Source of the DNA: Chryseobacterium gleum
GTDB lineage: Bacteria > Bacteroidota > Bacteroidia > Flavobacteriales_D > Crocinitomicaceae
DNA length: 64,000 bases
Reading direction: 5' to 3'
Assembly: GCA_945862165.1 (NCBI GenBank)
Contig: CAMAXI010000002.1
Location: forward strand, 1-64,000
The notes beneath the pieces were generated by a model. The model worked only from the letters and a program-made list of their open reading frames with translations. It was not told the origin of the DNA and did no database searches. Of the stretch, positions 1 to 9,647 are shown one piece after another. Both the position numbers and the translations under genes were made by a program. How positions within the stretch are numbered: position 1 is the first letter of the stretch; every line of letters begins with the position of its first letter.

Positions 1-2449
1 ATACACCTGTAAGTGTCGTGTTAGAAAGTTGGGTTGTTAATCCAATACACGCTTGTTTTGTACCTGTTGTAACTGCTACTATCGGTAAAGCATTCACGGT
101 AATCGCTTTTGTAACCGTTTTTGAACAGCCTAATTGCGTTACTAAATAACTAATCGTTGCCGATCCAGCACTTACTCCGGTTATTATTCCAGAAGAAGCA
201 TCGATTGTTGCAACAGCAGGAGTATCACTACTCCAAACGCCTCCGGATGTCGTATTTGAAAACACCGTTGTAGCACCGATACAAACAGAGGAACCTCCCG
301 TAATAGCTGGTACAACTGGAAGTGCAGTTACGGAAACCGTTGTTGTACTTATTGTTGTACAACCATTAATTGTCACTGAATAGGTTATTATACTAGTTCC
401 CGCTTTGACTCCTGTAACAACTCCGCCTGCTGAAATAGTTACATTGGCTGGAGTTGCACTCGTCCAAACACCACCTGGAGTTGTATTCGATAATTGACTT
501 GTTGCCCCAGCACAAATGGTTGTAACACCTGTAATTGGATTAACACTTGGCATGGAAAACGTACTAACTATTGCTGAATTTTCAGAAGTACATCCTAAAA
601 TAGTAACCGTATAATTGATTTGACTAGTACCAGGTGTTAATCCAGAAACCAAGCCTGCATTATCAATCGAAGCAACTGCAGGTGTTAGACTAGTCCAAAC
701 ACCGCCTGGGGTAGTATTCGCTAATTGACTAGTAGCGCCAACACAAACGTTTAATGTACCAGTAATTGGGTCTACAATCGGAAGAGCATTCACCGTTACA
801 ACATCTGAAACTGTAGTTGCACAACCATTTAGAGTAACAACATAATTAATTGTACTAGTTCCAGCTGAAACAGCTGTTACTAATCCAACTGCATCAATCG
901 TAGCTATGCTCGTTGAACCACTTGACCAAACACCTGATGCTGTTGCATCTGCTAATTGAGTATTCTCAGCTTCACAAATCGTTGTTGTACCTGTTATTGG
1001 CGCAACTGTTGGGTAAGCATACACTCTAACGGTGGTAGTATCAGACCTAATACATCCATTTGAATTGGTTACTGTATAACTAATAACTGTTTTACCAGCA
1101 GCAACACCAGTTACGGTACCTGTACCTGAAATAGTTGCAATTGCAGGAGAAGCTGAAGACCAAACACCAGAAGGTGTATTGTTCGTTAATTTAATTTTCA
1201 CCCCAACACACACCTGTTTTACTCCGGAAATATTATTAACTGTAGGTAAAGAATTGACGGTAATTACTGTACTCACTACGGTGGTACAACCAAGAGTTAC
1301 AACTGTATAATCAATTACGGCATATCCAGCACTTATACCAGTAAGTAGTCCAGTAATAGGATTAATTGAGGCTACTCCTGGCGTATCACTACTCCAAGTA
1401 CCACCTAGTGTTGTATTTGCTAATGGTGAAGTATTTCCAATACAAATACTTGTTGTTCCAGTGATTGCATTTACAATTGGTAAGGGATTAACGGTAAATT
1501 TACGCAGTGTGTCATGACAGCCTGTAGCTGTTTTAGTATAAGTAAATTGCGTTTTACCCGCTGAAAAACCAGTAATTGCACCAGTATTTGTTATCGTTGC
1601 TACGCTAGGGGCTGAACTTGACCAAGTACCTAGGGAGCTAGGTGATACGGCCGATGTAAATCCTTCACAAATTGTATCGTTACCAATATATGCGAGAACA
1701 GGAAGATCCTTTACAGTAATTGTACCAACCAAGGTTGAATCATCCTTTGATGGACAAGTTCCTGTGGCAGTTACAGAATAGGAAAAAGGGGATCCGACAG
1801 CAATAGAAGGTTTACCAAAAACTTTTAATGTTGGGTAATTAAACAAATAAGTCACACCAGTAGGTAAACCAGAAGCTGTTGCGTCTGTTGCATTGTAGGA
1901 AACATCGTAAAAAATGGTGTCTAATGGAGAGTTTTTACAAATATTTTGCGTAGTTTTTGCCAATGAAGAAGTCAAATCAATCACATTTCCTACGACAAAG
2001 AGCTGTTCATGCACATCATATCCATCACCGCCAGGAGCAACATCCCCAGGATAGGTAGCAACCATTGCAAAATCATAAATTCCTTGAAGATGCATATCAA
2101 TGGTGGAAGTAAATGTTCTAAAAAGACCAACATTTCCAGATAATGATATATTATTAAACGTTTGACTAAAATTTTGGGTTGTATTATCTGGTGCAGTTAC
2201 AAGTACAGTAACAGTAATGTTTTTATTTAAAATTGGGGTGGATCCAGAGTTTAATATTTTTACGCCTAAAGAAACACCGGTATTTGGACACATATTTGTG
2301 TAAGGAAAAGGATCTCCTGTAGTATTTAAAGTCTGTACTAGTATATTTTGTGAAAATGAAAAGGAACTTAGAAGACATAATACTCCGATAATTACCATCG
2401 AAATGCTATTGAATGTTCCCATACTCCTAGTATTGTGTGCGTAATTCAT
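1..2449 (-). CDS. Secreted multi-repeat adhesin-like protein with Ig-like (BIG2-type) repeats, 3' end outside window
   Basis: An open frame of 816 codons runs from ATG at 2449 to the window edge without a stop. The N-terminus has a signal peptide (hydrophobic stretch ending in SFSFSQ near residue 34). About 210 residues of non-repeated sequence follow. Then come seven complete repeats and one partial repeat of about 77 residues. Each carries the pattern GxxxxCxG, WSS/WTS, VAxI, GxVTGxxAG, IxYTV and a closing GC. This resembles bacterial Ig-like domain 2 repeats of Bacteroidota surface proteins, which usually end in a type IX secretion domain; that end is not in view. Cell-surface adhesion is an inference. 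A second in-frame ATG at 2422 would also leave a signal peptide. Confidence 0.8.
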   Translation of the reverse strand, partial: MNYAHNTRSMGTFNSISMVIIGVLCLLSSFSFSQNILVQTLNTTGDPFPYTNMCPNTGVSLGVKILNSGSTPILNKNITVTVLVTAPDNTTQNFSQTFNNISLSGNVGLFRTFTSTIDMHLQGIYDFAMVATYPGDVAPGGDGYDVHEQLFVVGNVIDLTSSLAKTTQNICKNSPLDTIFYDVSYNATDATASGLPTGVTYLFNYPTLKVFGKPSIAVGSPFSYSVTATGTCPSKDDSTLVGTITVKDLPVLAYIGNDTICEGFTSAVSPSSLGTWSSSAPSVATITNTGAITGFSAGKTQFTYTKTATGCHDTLRKFTVNPLPIVNAITGTTSICIGNTSPLANTTLGGTWSSDTPGVASINPITGLLTGISAGYAVIDYTVVTLGCTTVVSTVITVNSLPTVNNISGVKQVCVGVKIKLTNNTPSGVWSSASPAIATISGTGTVTGVAAGKTVISYTVTNSNGCIRSDTTTVRVYAYPTVAPITGTTTICEAENTQLADATASGVWSSGSTSIATIDAVGLVTAVSAGTSTINYVVTLNGCATTVSDVVTVNALPIVDPITGTLNVCVGATSQLANTTPGGVWTSLTPAVASIDNAGLVSGLTPGTSQINYTVTILGCTSENSAIVSTFSMPSVNPITGVTTICAGATSQLSNTTPGGVWTSATPANVTISAGGVVTGVKAGTSIITYSVTINGCTTISTTTVSVTALPVVPAITGGSSVCIGATTVFSNTTSGGVWSSDTPAVATIDASSGIITGVSAGSATISYLVTQLGCSKTVTKAITVNALPIVAVTTGTKQACIGLTTQLSNTTLTGV

Positions 2450-2632
2450 TTTAAATTTTTTTATCTGGATGATATATGTGATAAAATCTTGTATAACCCC
2501 CAAAAATAACATAAATAATTAAAATTATTACGTTAAAATCGGTAAAAGGTTGCCTAAATGAACTTCTTAAATGGATGAAAGTGACTAGAGCAGAATTAAT
2601 TGAAAAAAAAAAAATTATAAACGAAATATTTA

Positions 2633-2663
2633 TTGGTTCAATACCACAAAAAGGGTAATTTTG
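2633..2663 (+). promoter_or_regulatory. Probable suf operon promoter (Bacteroidota type)
   Basis: TTG at 2633-2635, a 20-nt spacer and TAATTTTG at 2656-2663 match the Bacteroidota primary sigma pattern (TTG, 19-20 nt, TAnnTTTG). It lies about 60 nt before the sufA start codon. No clear operator for an Fe-S regulator was seen. Confidence 0.5.
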
Positions 2664-2724
2664 TACCGGAAAATTATTTTATTTATAATTAATCTAAATA
2701 ACACTATTTTTAAGATTCATTCTT

Positions 2725-3048
2725 ATGATAAAAATAACAGATAACGCTAAAAAACAAGCCATTAGATTAATGGAAGACGAAAACAAAGCAGGATATTTTA
2801 TCCGTGTTGGGGTTGAGGGTGGCGGTTGTTCAGGTTTGATGTACCAGTTAAAATTTGATAACGAAGATAAAGAAGACGATAAAATCTTTGAAGACAATGG
2901 CATGAAGGTAGTTGTAGACAAAAAAAGTTTTCTCTATTTAATTGGTACAACACTCGATTTTTCAGGTGGTTTAAATGGAAAAGGATTTGTTTTTGAAAAT
3001 CCGAACGCAGGAAGAACTTGTGGTTGTGGAGAAAGTTTTTCTATCTAA
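2725..3048 (+). CDS. sufA: A-type iron-sulfur carrier protein (SufA/IscA family)
   Basis: The 107-residue product has the HesB/IscA fold signature with the three cluster-ligand cysteines, C35 in GGGCSG and C99/C101 in TCGCG near the C-terminus. A-type carriers receive Fe-S clusters from the SufBCD scaffold and hand them to apo-proteins in the cytoplasm. It is the first gene of the SUF operon and stops 10 nt before sufB. Length is normal for the family. Assignment as SufA rather than IscA or ErpA rests on the operon context. Confidence 0.93.
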   Translation: MIKITDNAKKQAIRLMEDENKAGYFIRVGVEGGGCSGLMYQLKFDNEDKEDDKIFEDNGMKVVVDKKSFLYLIGTTLDFSGGLNGKGFVFENPNAGRTCGCGESFSI

Positions 3049-3058
3049 CAAAAAAATA

Positions 3059-4510
3059 ATGAGTTATACCGAAGATCAATTAGCAAAAGATTTAGAAAAT
3101 CAAGAATATAAATTTGGTTTTGTAACGAATATTGAATCTGATCAAGCACCGAAAGGATTGAATGAAGATATAATTCGATTTATTTCCGCTAAGAAAGAGG
3201 AGCCAAATTGGTTATTAGAATATCGTTTGACCGCTTTCAAAGCATGGCAAGCAATGACTGAACCTGAATGGGCACATGTTACCTACGAAAAACCAAACTT
3301 TCAAGATATTATCTATTATTCTGCACCAAAACAGAAAAAGAAATACGAAAGTTGGGACGATGTTGAGCCAGAAATGAAAGAAACCATGAAAAAATTGGGG
3401 ATTTCGATGGACGAACAACAACGTTTGACAGGCACTAACATGGCGGTTGATTTTGTAATGGACTCTGTTTCTGTTGCTACTTCCTTCAAAGAAAAATTAA
3501 GTGAATTAGGCATCATATTTTGTTCCTTTTCAGATGCAGTAAAAGAGTATCCGGAATTGGTTAAAAAATACATGGGAACGGTTGTTCCACACACCGATAA
3601 TTTTTATGCAGCACTAAACGGCGCGGTATTTACGGATGGTTCGTTTTGTTATATCCCTAAAGGGGTTAGGTGTCCAATGGAATTGTCTACTTACTTCCGA
3701 ATCAACGAAGGAGGTACAGGACAATTTGAGCGTACGCTAGTAGTTGCAGATCAAGGAGCTTATGTTTCCTACTTAGAAGGTTGTACAGCTCCACAACGCG
3801 ATGAAAACCAATTGCATGCTGCAGTTGTAGAATTAATCGCTTTGGATGACGCTGAAATCAAATATTCTACCGTACAAAACTGGTATCCTGGAGATAAAGA
3901 CGGTAAAGGTGGAATTTTCAACTTTGTAACCAAACGTGGAATTTGCGAGAAAAACGCTAAAATTTCGTGGACACAAGTGGAAACTGGTTCTGCAGTAACC
4001 TGGAAATATCCATCCTGCATCTTAAAAGGTGATCATTCGATTGGTGAATTCTATTCTGTTGCTGTAACCAATAATTACCAACAAGCGGATACTGGAACTA
4101 AGATGATTCACCTTGGAAAAAACACGAAGAGTACGATAATTTCTAAAGGAATTTCTGCAGGAAAGTCGCACAACTCCTATAGAGGTCTTGTTCAAATACA
4201 TAAGAGTGCGCAAAACGCACGAAACTTTTCGCAATGCGACTCTTTATTAATGGGAGATACCTGTGGTGCACATACCTTCCCATACATCGAGTGTAAAAAT
4301 AGCAGTGCTAAAATTGAACACGAGGCTACCACTTCCAAAATTGGAGAAGATCAAATATTCTATTGTTTACAACGTGGAATAAGTGAAGAAAAAGCGATTA
4401 GTTTGATTGTTAATGGTTATTGCAAAGAAGTACTGAACCAATTACCTATGGAATTTGCTGTGGAAGCACAGAAATTGTTGGCGATCAGTTTGGAGGGGTC
4501 GGTAGGATGA
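3059..4510 (+). CDS. sufB: Fe-S cluster assembly scaffold protein SufB
   Basis: The 483-residue product is SufB, the scaffold subunit of SufBC2D on which clusters are built with sulfur from SufSE. The sequence has the conserved core [18 protein letters not shown], which holds a key cysteine, and the C-terminal signature with RGISEEKA. An upstream in-frame ATG at 2975 would overlap sufA by 74 nt; MSYTEDQL at 3059, 10 nt after the sufA stop, gives the usual SufB length. The normal partner sufC does not follow directly, because a four-helix-bundle gene lies between them. Confidence 0.96.
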   Translation: MSYTEDQLAKDLENQEYKFGFVTNIESDQAPKGLNEDIIRFISAKKEEPNWLLEYRLTAFKAWQAMTEPEWAHVTYEKPNFQDIIYYSAPKQKKKYESWDDVEPEMKETMKKLGISMDEQQRLTGTNMAVDFVMDSVSVATSFKEKLSELGIIFCSFSDAVKEYPELVKKYMGTVVPHTDNFYAALNGAVFTDGSFCYIPKGVRCPMELSTYFRINEGGTGQFERTLVVADQGAYVSYLEGCTAPQRDENQLHAAVVELIALDDAEIKYSTVQNWYPGDKDGKGGIFNFVTKRGICEKNAKISWTQVETGSAVTWKYPSCILKGDHSIGEFYSVAVTNNYQQADTGTKMIHLGKNTKSTIISKGISAGKSHNSYRGLVQIHKSAQNARNFSQCDSLLMGDTCGAHTFPYIECKNSSAKIEHEATTSKIGEDQIFYCLQRGISEEKAISLIVNGYCKEVLNQLPMEFAVEAQKLLAISLEGSVG

Positions 4511-4512
4511 TG

Positions 4513-4605
4513 GATTGGCAGATTGCAGATTATAAGATTGGCAGATTACAGATTAGTAGATTGCAGATTAGTAGATTAGCAGATTATAGATTGGGAGATT
4601 GAAGA
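4513..4605 (+). repeat. Short tandem repeat, about twelve GATTnnnA units
   Basis: Degenerate 7-8-nt units (GATTGGCA, GATTGCA, GATTATAA, GATTAGTA and similar) follow one another directly after the sufB stop. They end just before the four-helix-bundle gene. The array is not seen elsewhere in the window and looks like part of the inserted segment, not of the suf operon. Confidence 0.85.
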
Positions 4606-4628
4606 ATTTAGAATTAATTGATTATTAA

Positions 4629-5042
4629 ATGGCGACTATAAAGAATTTTGAAGAATTAGAAGTTTGGAAAATTGCTATGGAATTATGTACGGAAGTATAT
4701 AATTTAACGAATAAAGAACTTTTCTCTAAAGATTTCGCACTAAAAGACCAAATTAGAAGATCAGCTATTTCAATTCCATCTAATATTTCTGAAGGGTATG
4801 AAAGAGATGGAATAAATCAATTTCTCTATTTTCTTGCTATTTCTAAAGGTTCTTGTGGCGAATTAAGAACCCAACTTCGAATTGCTTTTAATCTAAGTTA
4901 TATCACAAACATCGACTACAATAACTTGAATGAAAAATGCTTATCGACAAGCAAACAACTTTCAGGTTTTAGTAAATATTTAAGAAATTATAAATTAAAC
5001 GAAAAGAATAATAAATTACAAATTCAATCTGTCAATTTGTAA
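4629..5042 (+). CDS. Four-helix-bundle protein (23S rRNA intervening-sequence protein family)
   Basis: The 137-residue product matches the small four-helix-bundle family (S23/IVP, TIGR02436-like). It begins with the typical FEELEVWKIAMEL, and DQIRRSAISIPSNISEGYER and a GELRTQL helix follow. The family is found inside 23S rRNA intervening sequences and scattered through Bacteroidota genomes; related proteins (Avd) assist diversity-generating retroelements. Its cellular function is unknown. Here it separates sufB from sufC in the same direction, so it is probably co-transcribed. A GATT-rich array precedes it and a perfect 10-bp hairpin covers its stop codon. No reverse transcriptase or template repeat is nearby. 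Confidence 0.88.
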   Translation: MATIKNFEELEVWKIAMELCTEVYNLTNKELFSKDFALKDQIRRSAISIPSNISEGYERDGINQFLYFLAISKGSCGELRTQLRIAFNLSYITNIDYNNLNEKCLSTSKQLSGFSKYLRNYKLNEKNNKLQIQSVNL

Positions 5043-5043
5043 T
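5015..5043 (+). other. Hairpin over the stop codon of the four-helix-bundle gene
   Basis: ATTACAAATT at 5015-5024 and AATTTGTAAT at 5034-5043 are perfect 10-nt arms with a 9-nt loop. A six-T run follows only 7 nt later (5051-5056). It may be a weak terminator or the right border of the inserted segment. Confidence 0.5.
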
Positions 5044-5068
5044 CTGAAAATTTTTTAATCTATTAAAA

Positions 5069-5821
5069 ATGATAAAAATAAACGATTTACACGCATCCAT
5101 TGATGGAAAAGAAATTCTTAAGGGGTTAAACCTTGAAGTTAAAGCTGGTGAAGTACATGCAATTATGGGTCCTAACGGTGCTGGAAAGAGTACTTTGGCA
5201 TCTGTGCTTGCTGGTCGTGAAGAATATGAAATTACAGCAGGATCTGTAGATTTTGACGGTAAAGATTTATTGGAACTATCTACCGAAGATCGTGCACGTG
5301 AAGGTTTGTTTTTAGCTTTCCAATATCCTGTAGAAATTCCTGGTGTTTCTAATATCAACTTTTTGCGAACTGCCTTAAATGAAATTCGCGAGTACAAGGG
5401 AGAAGAACAAATTTCTGCAAAAGACTTCATGCAATTGGTTCGTGATAAATCTAAAATTGTGGAATTGGACGCAAAATTAGCATCGCGTTCCGTAAACGAA
5501 GGTTTTTCAGGAGGTGAGAAAAAACGTAATGAGATCTTTCAAATGGCAATGTTACAACCAAAATTATCCATCTTGGATGAGACCGATTCTGGTTTAGATA
5601 TCGATGCATTACGTATCGTGGCAAATGGAGTAAACACCTTGAAAACGAAAGAAAATGCAACGATCGTTATTACCCACTACCAACGTTTGTTGGATTATAT
5701 CGTTCCTGACTTTGTTCACGTACTATACAACGGAAGAATTGTTAAAACAGGTCCAAAAGAATTGGCTTTAGAATTAGAAGAAAAAGGATACGACTGGATT
5801 AAAGCTGAATTTGCTGAATAG
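5069..5821 (+). CDS. sufC: Fe-S cluster assembly ATPase SufC
   Basis: The 250-residue product is an ABC-type ATPase with Walker A GPNGAGKST (34-42), the SufC-type signature SGGEKKR and Walker B plus D-loop LSILDETDSGLD. SufC binds SufB and SufD, and its ATP hydrolysis drives the rearrangement that exposes the cluster assembly site. It follows the four-helix-bundle gene by 26 nt and precedes sufD after a 120-nt gap filled with intergenic repeats. Confidence 0.96.
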   Translation: MIKINDLHASIDGKEILKGLNLEVKAGEVHAIMGPNGAGKSTLASVLAGREEYEITAGSVDFDGKDLLELSTEDRAREGLFLAFQYPVEIPGVSNINFLRTALNEIREYKGEEQISAKDFMQLVRDKSKIVELDAKLASRSVNEGFSGGEKKRNEIFQMAMLQPKLSILDETDSGLDIDALRIVANGVNTLKTKENATIVITHYQRLLDYIVPDFVHVLYNGRIVKTGPKELALELEEKGYDWIKAEFAE

Positions 5822-5825
5822 GCTT

Positions 5826-5905
5826 CGATGCTTCGAGAACCTCAGCATACGAAACCTCAACCTACGGGAGACTCAGGTTTCGAGAACCTCAACCTTCGAG
5901 GATAT
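5826..5905 (+). repeat. Palindromic intergenic repeat between sufC and sufD
   Basis: Variants of CTTCGAGAACCTCA and CCTCAACCTTCGAG recur within 80 nt. CGAAACCT and AGGTTTCG form perfect 8-nt arms inside. The CTTCGA...CTCA wording resembles fragments at 10130-10149 and 32318-32341 and looks like one family of small dispersed elements. Confidence 0.55.
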
Positions 5906-5941
5906 TAAAAATAAATAATTGAATTTACATCGAATTTGAAC

Positions 5942-7213
5942 ATGGATCAAATCACTAAATTTCACGAACGTATTGCTTTGGAAGGAGTTAGATTAGTAAT
6001 TCCAGAAGCACAAAGAGCACTTGCATTTGCAACTCTTTCTCAAAATGTGTTTCCAACTACACGTACAGAAGCATGGAAATACACGCGTACTGCACGCATT
6101 GCAAACGCTCATTTTGCGATACAAACTTCTTCTGAAATACCTTCTATCGAAAATTATAAAATAGAAGGATTAACGGGATCTGTTTTGGTATTTGTTAATG
6201 GATTTTACTCCGAAACGTTGTCCGAAATCATTCCAGAAACAGGACTACAAGTAAGTCCATTAAGTCAAGTTTCTCCAGAATGGATTGCTGAAAATTCCAC
6301 CAAAAACATTGCAGTGGAAGGTGAAATTTTTAATGCAATCAATACGTATTATGCGACAGATGGAGTTGCGATTAGCATCTCTAAAAATATTGCCGCTAAG
6401 CAAAGTATTCAAATTATTCATTTGACAACTGGTTCAAACAACATAGCTAGTACGCGTAATATAATCCATGCACTTGAAAATACACAAGCACATATTACGT
6501 TTAGTTATTATGGAGAAAATTCCTCCCAAAACTTTACAAACACCATCAGTGAAATTCATCTCGAACAAAACGCAAAATTGTTTGTAGACAAAATTCAAGC
6601 GGAAGGCCCGGGTGATTTTCACATCGGTACAGAACAAGTAATCCAAGAACGTGATTCAACGTTTACCTTGACTACATCGACATTTTCTGGTGCAATCGTA
6701 CGAAATAATGTGAACGTGCATGTCATCGGTGAAAATGCTGAGACAAACCTTTTTGGAACCTATTTATTAAATGACAAACAAGTAGTTGACAACCATACTA
6801 TTGTTGACCATAAAGTAGCACATTGTATTTCCAATGAATTGTATAAAGGCGTACTGGATGATGCATCGACTGGGGTATTTAATGGGAAAGTATATGTTCG
6901 CCAAGACGCACAAAAAATTAATGCATTTCAATCCAATGCAAACGTATTGTTGAGTGATAATGCTTCCATGAACTCCAAACCAGAATTAGAGATTTATGCG
7001 GATGATGTCAAATGTTCGCATGGTTCCACTACTGGTCAGATAGACGAAGAAGCGATTTTCTATTTACGTGCACGCGGAATTTCAGAAAAATCTGCAAAAA
7101 GCTTACTTTTACATGGTTTTATAGGTGACGTTCTTGATAAATTTACTTCTGAAGCAGTAAAAGAAAAAGTGACAACACTTGTAAACAATAAATTAGGTGT
7201 AAATAAAGGGTAA
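5942..7213 (+). CDS. sufD: Fe-S cluster assembly protein SufD
   Basis: The 423-residue product is SufD, the SufB paralogue that completes the SufBC2D scaffold. The C-terminal signature is clear: KPELEIYADDVKCSHG, then GQIDEEAIFYLRARGIS. It lacks the SufB scaffold cysteine context, as expected. The start is the ATG at 5942; a TTG two codons earlier is unlikely. It is 7 nt ahead of tlyA, suggesting translation in one transcript. Confidence 0.95.
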   Translation: MDQITKFHERIALEGVRLVIPEAQRALAFATLSQNVFPTTRTEAWKYTRTARIANAHFAIQTSSEIPSIENYKIEGLTGSVLVFVNGFYSETLSEIIPETGLQVSPLSQVSPEWIAENSTKNIAVEGEIFNAINTYYATDGVAISISKNIAAKQSIQIIHLTTGSNNIASTRNIIHALENTQAHITFSYYGENSSQNFTNTISEIHLEQNAKLFVDKIQAEGPGDFHIGTEQVIQERDSTFTLTTSTFSGAIVRNNVNVHVIGENAETNLFGTYLLNDKQVVDNHTIVDHKVAHCISNELYKGVLDDASTGVFNGKVYVRQDAQKINAFQSNANVLLSDNASMNSKPELEIYADDVKCSHGSTTGQIDEEAIFYLRARGISEKSAKSLLLHGFIGDVLDKFTSEAVKEKVTTLVNNKLGVNKG

Positions 7214-7220
7214 ACGCTGC

Positions 7221-7955
7221 ATGGAAGAGCGATTAGATAAAATACTAGTAAACAGAGGTTTAATTTCTACTCGCGTTCGAGCAGAAAAAATGATTGAAGA
7301 AGTTGGTGTAAAAGTCGATGGGAAATTAATCAATAAACCTGGGAAAAAAATCGCTGAAACAGCAGTTATAGAACTGATTGAAGAAGAATTACCTTGGGTA
7401 TCTCGCGGTGCTTTAAAATTATTAAAAGCGGTAGAATCTTGGAATATTCCGGTAGCAGGAAAAACAGCAATAGACCTTGGTGCTTCAACAGGAGGATTTA
7501 CAGAGGTATTATTAAGTAAAGATATTGCTAAAGTATATTGTGTGGATGTTGGCACAAACCAATTACACGAACGTATTAAATCCAACCCAAAGGTTATCGA
7601 TTTACAACAAACCCATGCGCGCGAATTAACCTTACGCCATATTCCGGAACAAGTAGGAATCATCGTAATTGATGTTTCTTTTATTTCTCTTGAAAAAATA
7701 TTTCCGTTTTTACACCCATTTATTGCAATGGGCGGAGATATTATCGCTTTGGTTAAACCACAATTTGAAGCAGGAAGAGAAAATATTTCCAAAAAAGGAA
7801 TTGTAAAAAATCAAAAACTATATCCTGAACTATTAGAACAGGTAAAAACGTATGCTTTACGTAGTAATTTTACAGTTCAAGAGAGCATTGAATCCCCATT
7901 ATTAGGTGGAGATGGTAATCGCGAATTTTTAATGTGGTTGAAAAAAAATAACTAA
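7221..7955 (+). CDS. tlyA: TlyA family rRNA 2'-O-methyltransferase
   Basis: The 244-residue product has an N-terminal S4 RNA-binding domain (about 1-60, RLDKILVNRGLISTR). A FtsJ-like SAM methyltransferase domain follows, with motif I DLGASTGGFT (85-94), IDVSFISL and a late ALVKPQFE motif. TlyA enzymes 2'-O-methylate cytidines of 16S and/or 23S rRNA; the older name hemolysin A is misleading. It sits between sufD and sufS with gaps of 7 and 21 nt, so it travels in the SUF operon. Nothing in the sequence connects it to Fe-S chemistry. Confidence 0.9.
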   Translation: MEERLDKILVNRGLISTRVRAEKMIEEVGVKVDGKLINKPGKKIAETAVIELIEEELPWVSRGALKLLKAVESWNIPVAGKTAIDLGASTGGFTEVLLSKDIAKVYCVDVGTNQLHERIKSNPKVIDLQQTHARELTLRHIPEQVGIIVIDVSFISLEKIFPFLHPFIAMGGDIIALVKPQFEAGRENISKKGIVKNQKLYPELLEQVKTYALRSNFTVQESIESPLLGGDGNREFLMWLKKNN

Positions 7956-7976
7956 CTTAAACAAACATTTCACCAA

Positions 7977-9212
7977 ATGGAAACACGTCCTAAAAGAAAA
8001 TTATCCAGTAGAGAAGTTAGAGAAGATTTTCCTGCATTACGTCAAACCATTTACGGAAAAAACCTGATTTATTTTGATAATGGTGCGACCTCTCAAAAAC
8101 CACAATCGGTTATTGACGCAATCAATTTATATTACACCAAAAACAACGCGAATATTCACCGCGGTGTCCATCATTTAAGTCAAAAAGCGACGAATGAATA
8201 TGAGGCTGCTCGGGTAACCATAGCACAGTATATCAATTCAAAGCACAACCACGAAATCATATTCACGAAAGGAACTACCGACAGTATAAATTTAGTAGCA
8301 AATTCTTTTGGTGCTTTGTTGCAAGCTGGTGATGAAATTATTATTTCTCACATGGAACACCATTCCAACATTGTGCCATGGCAAATGCTTTGCGAACGCG
8401 TTGGCTGTGTACTAAAAGTAATTCCGATAAGCAAAAAAGGGGATTTATTATTGGAGGAATATGAGAAATTACTTTCTCCAAAAACGAAATTAGTTTCGGT
8501 TACCCATATTTCCAATACGCTAGGAACAATCAATCCTATCAAAAAAATGATTGTTAGTGCGCATGCAGTTGGTGCAAAAGTGCTCATCGACGGGGCACAA
8601 AGTATTCAACATACCAAGATTGATGTACAGGAATTAGATTGTGATTTCTTTGCATTCTCCGGACATAAAGTATTTGGTCCAACTGGAATTGGTGTTTTAT
8701 ACGGTAAAGAAGCACTTTTAAATAAAATGCCTCCCTACCAAGGTGGTGGCGATATGATTGCGAAAGTGACATTCGAAAAAACAACGTATAACGAACTTCC
8801 TTTCAAATTTGAAGCGGGAACTCCTCATATTGCAGGTGCTATTTGTTTGGGTAAGGCAATTGAATATTTGAGTCAATTTAATATCGAAGATATTGAACGT
8901 CATGAATTAGAATTAGCACACTATGCACATGACTTATTGTTAACGTTTGAGGGCTTACACATTGTTGGTGAATCTAAAAAGAAAACAAGTGTTGTCTCGT
9001 TTGTTATCGATGGAATACATCCGTTTGATTTAGGCACTTTATTGGATAAACAAGGGATTGCGGTACGCACAGGACATCATTGCACCCAACCATTGATGGA
9101 TTTTTATCGTATTCCTGGGACTGTGCGTGCATCGTTTGCATTTTACAATACCAAACAAGAAATAGACACTTTTATCGGCGCTTTAGAAAAAGCCATTACA
9201 ATGCTTAAATAG
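7977..9212 (+). CDS. sufS: Cysteine desulfurase SufS
   Basis: The 411-residue PLP enzyme removes sulfur from cysteine and supplies it through SufE to the SufB scaffold. The PLP lysine is K231 in FSGHKVFG, and the persulfide cysteine is C369 in RTGHHCTQP. The latter is the SufS/NifS group II pattern. H126-H129 (MEHHSN) and the AGTPHIAG segment are also conserved. It is followed after 6 nt by sufE, its sulfur acceptor. Confidence 0.96.
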   Translation: METRPKRKLSSREVREDFPALRQTIYGKNLIYFDNGATSQKPQSVIDAINLYYTKNNANIHRGVHHLSQKATNEYEAARVTIAQYINSKHNHEIIFTKGTTDSINLVANSFGALLQAGDEIIISHMEHHSNIVPWQMLCERVGCVLKVIPISKKGDLLLEEYEKLLSPKTKLVSVTHISNTLGTINPIKKMIVSAHAVGAKVLIDGAQSIQHTKIDVQELDCDFFAFSGHKVFGPTGIGVLYGKEALLNKMPPYQGGGDMIAKVTFEKTTYNELPFKFEAGTPHIAGAICLGKAIEYLSQFNIEDIERHELELAHYAHDLLLTFEGLHIVGESKKKTSVVSFVIDGIHPFDLGTLLDKQGIAVRTGHHCTQPLMDFYRIPGTVRASFAFYNTKQEIDTFIGALEKAITMLK

Positions 9213-9218
9213 TTCACT

Positions 9219-9641
9219 ATGACACTACAAGAAAAACAAGAAGAGGTCATTGAGGACTTTGCGATTTTTGACGATTGGATGGAAAAATACGAATACCTCA
9301 TCGAGTTAGGAAAAGATTTACCAAAAATAGCCGACGATAAAAAAACAGAAGACCGCATCATTGAAGGATGTCAGTCTAAAGTTTGGTTAGATGCAGAATT
9401 TAAAGATGATAAAATGCACTTCAAAGCAGATTCCGACGCGATTATTACGAAAGGAATTATTGGCTTGCTTATTCGCGTATTAGACAATGAAACGCCGGAA
9501 GAAATTCTTAAAAATGAATTGTTTTTCATCGACCGTATTGGCTTGCATGAACACCTCTCTCCTACCCGATCAAATGGTTTAGCGAGTATGGTAAAAAAAA
9601 TGAAAATGGCATCATTAGTAGCCCTTGGCACTACAAAATAA
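9219..9641 (+). CDS. sufE: Cysteine desulfuration protein SufE
   Basis: The 140-residue product has the SufE signature IIEGCQSKVW with the sulfur-accepting cysteine C51. SufE takes the persulfide from SufS and passes it to SufB. Position between sufS and the DUF59 gene, with gaps of 6 nt on both sides, fits a single transcript. Confidence 0.95.
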   Translation: MTLQEKQEEVIEDFAIFDDWMEKYEYLIELGKDLPKIADDKKTEDRIIEGCQSKVWLDAEFKDDKMHFKADSDAIITKGIIGLLIRVLDNETPEEILKNELFFIDRIGLHEHLSPTRSNGLASMVKKMKMASLVALGTTK

Positions 9642-9647
9642 AATAGG

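Noticed and set aside
1-1700. Regular spacing of about 231 nt suggesting a CRISPR or satellite array
   Set aside because: The repeats are translated Ig-like domains in one open minus-strand frame, with period in multiples of three and codon-level divergence.
2975-3058. Longer N-terminus for SufB
   Set aside because: It would overlap sufA in another frame and exceed the family length; MSYTEDQL follows the sufA stop by 10 nt.
4513-4605. GATT array as a CRISPR array
   Set aside because: Units are 7-8 nt without spacers.
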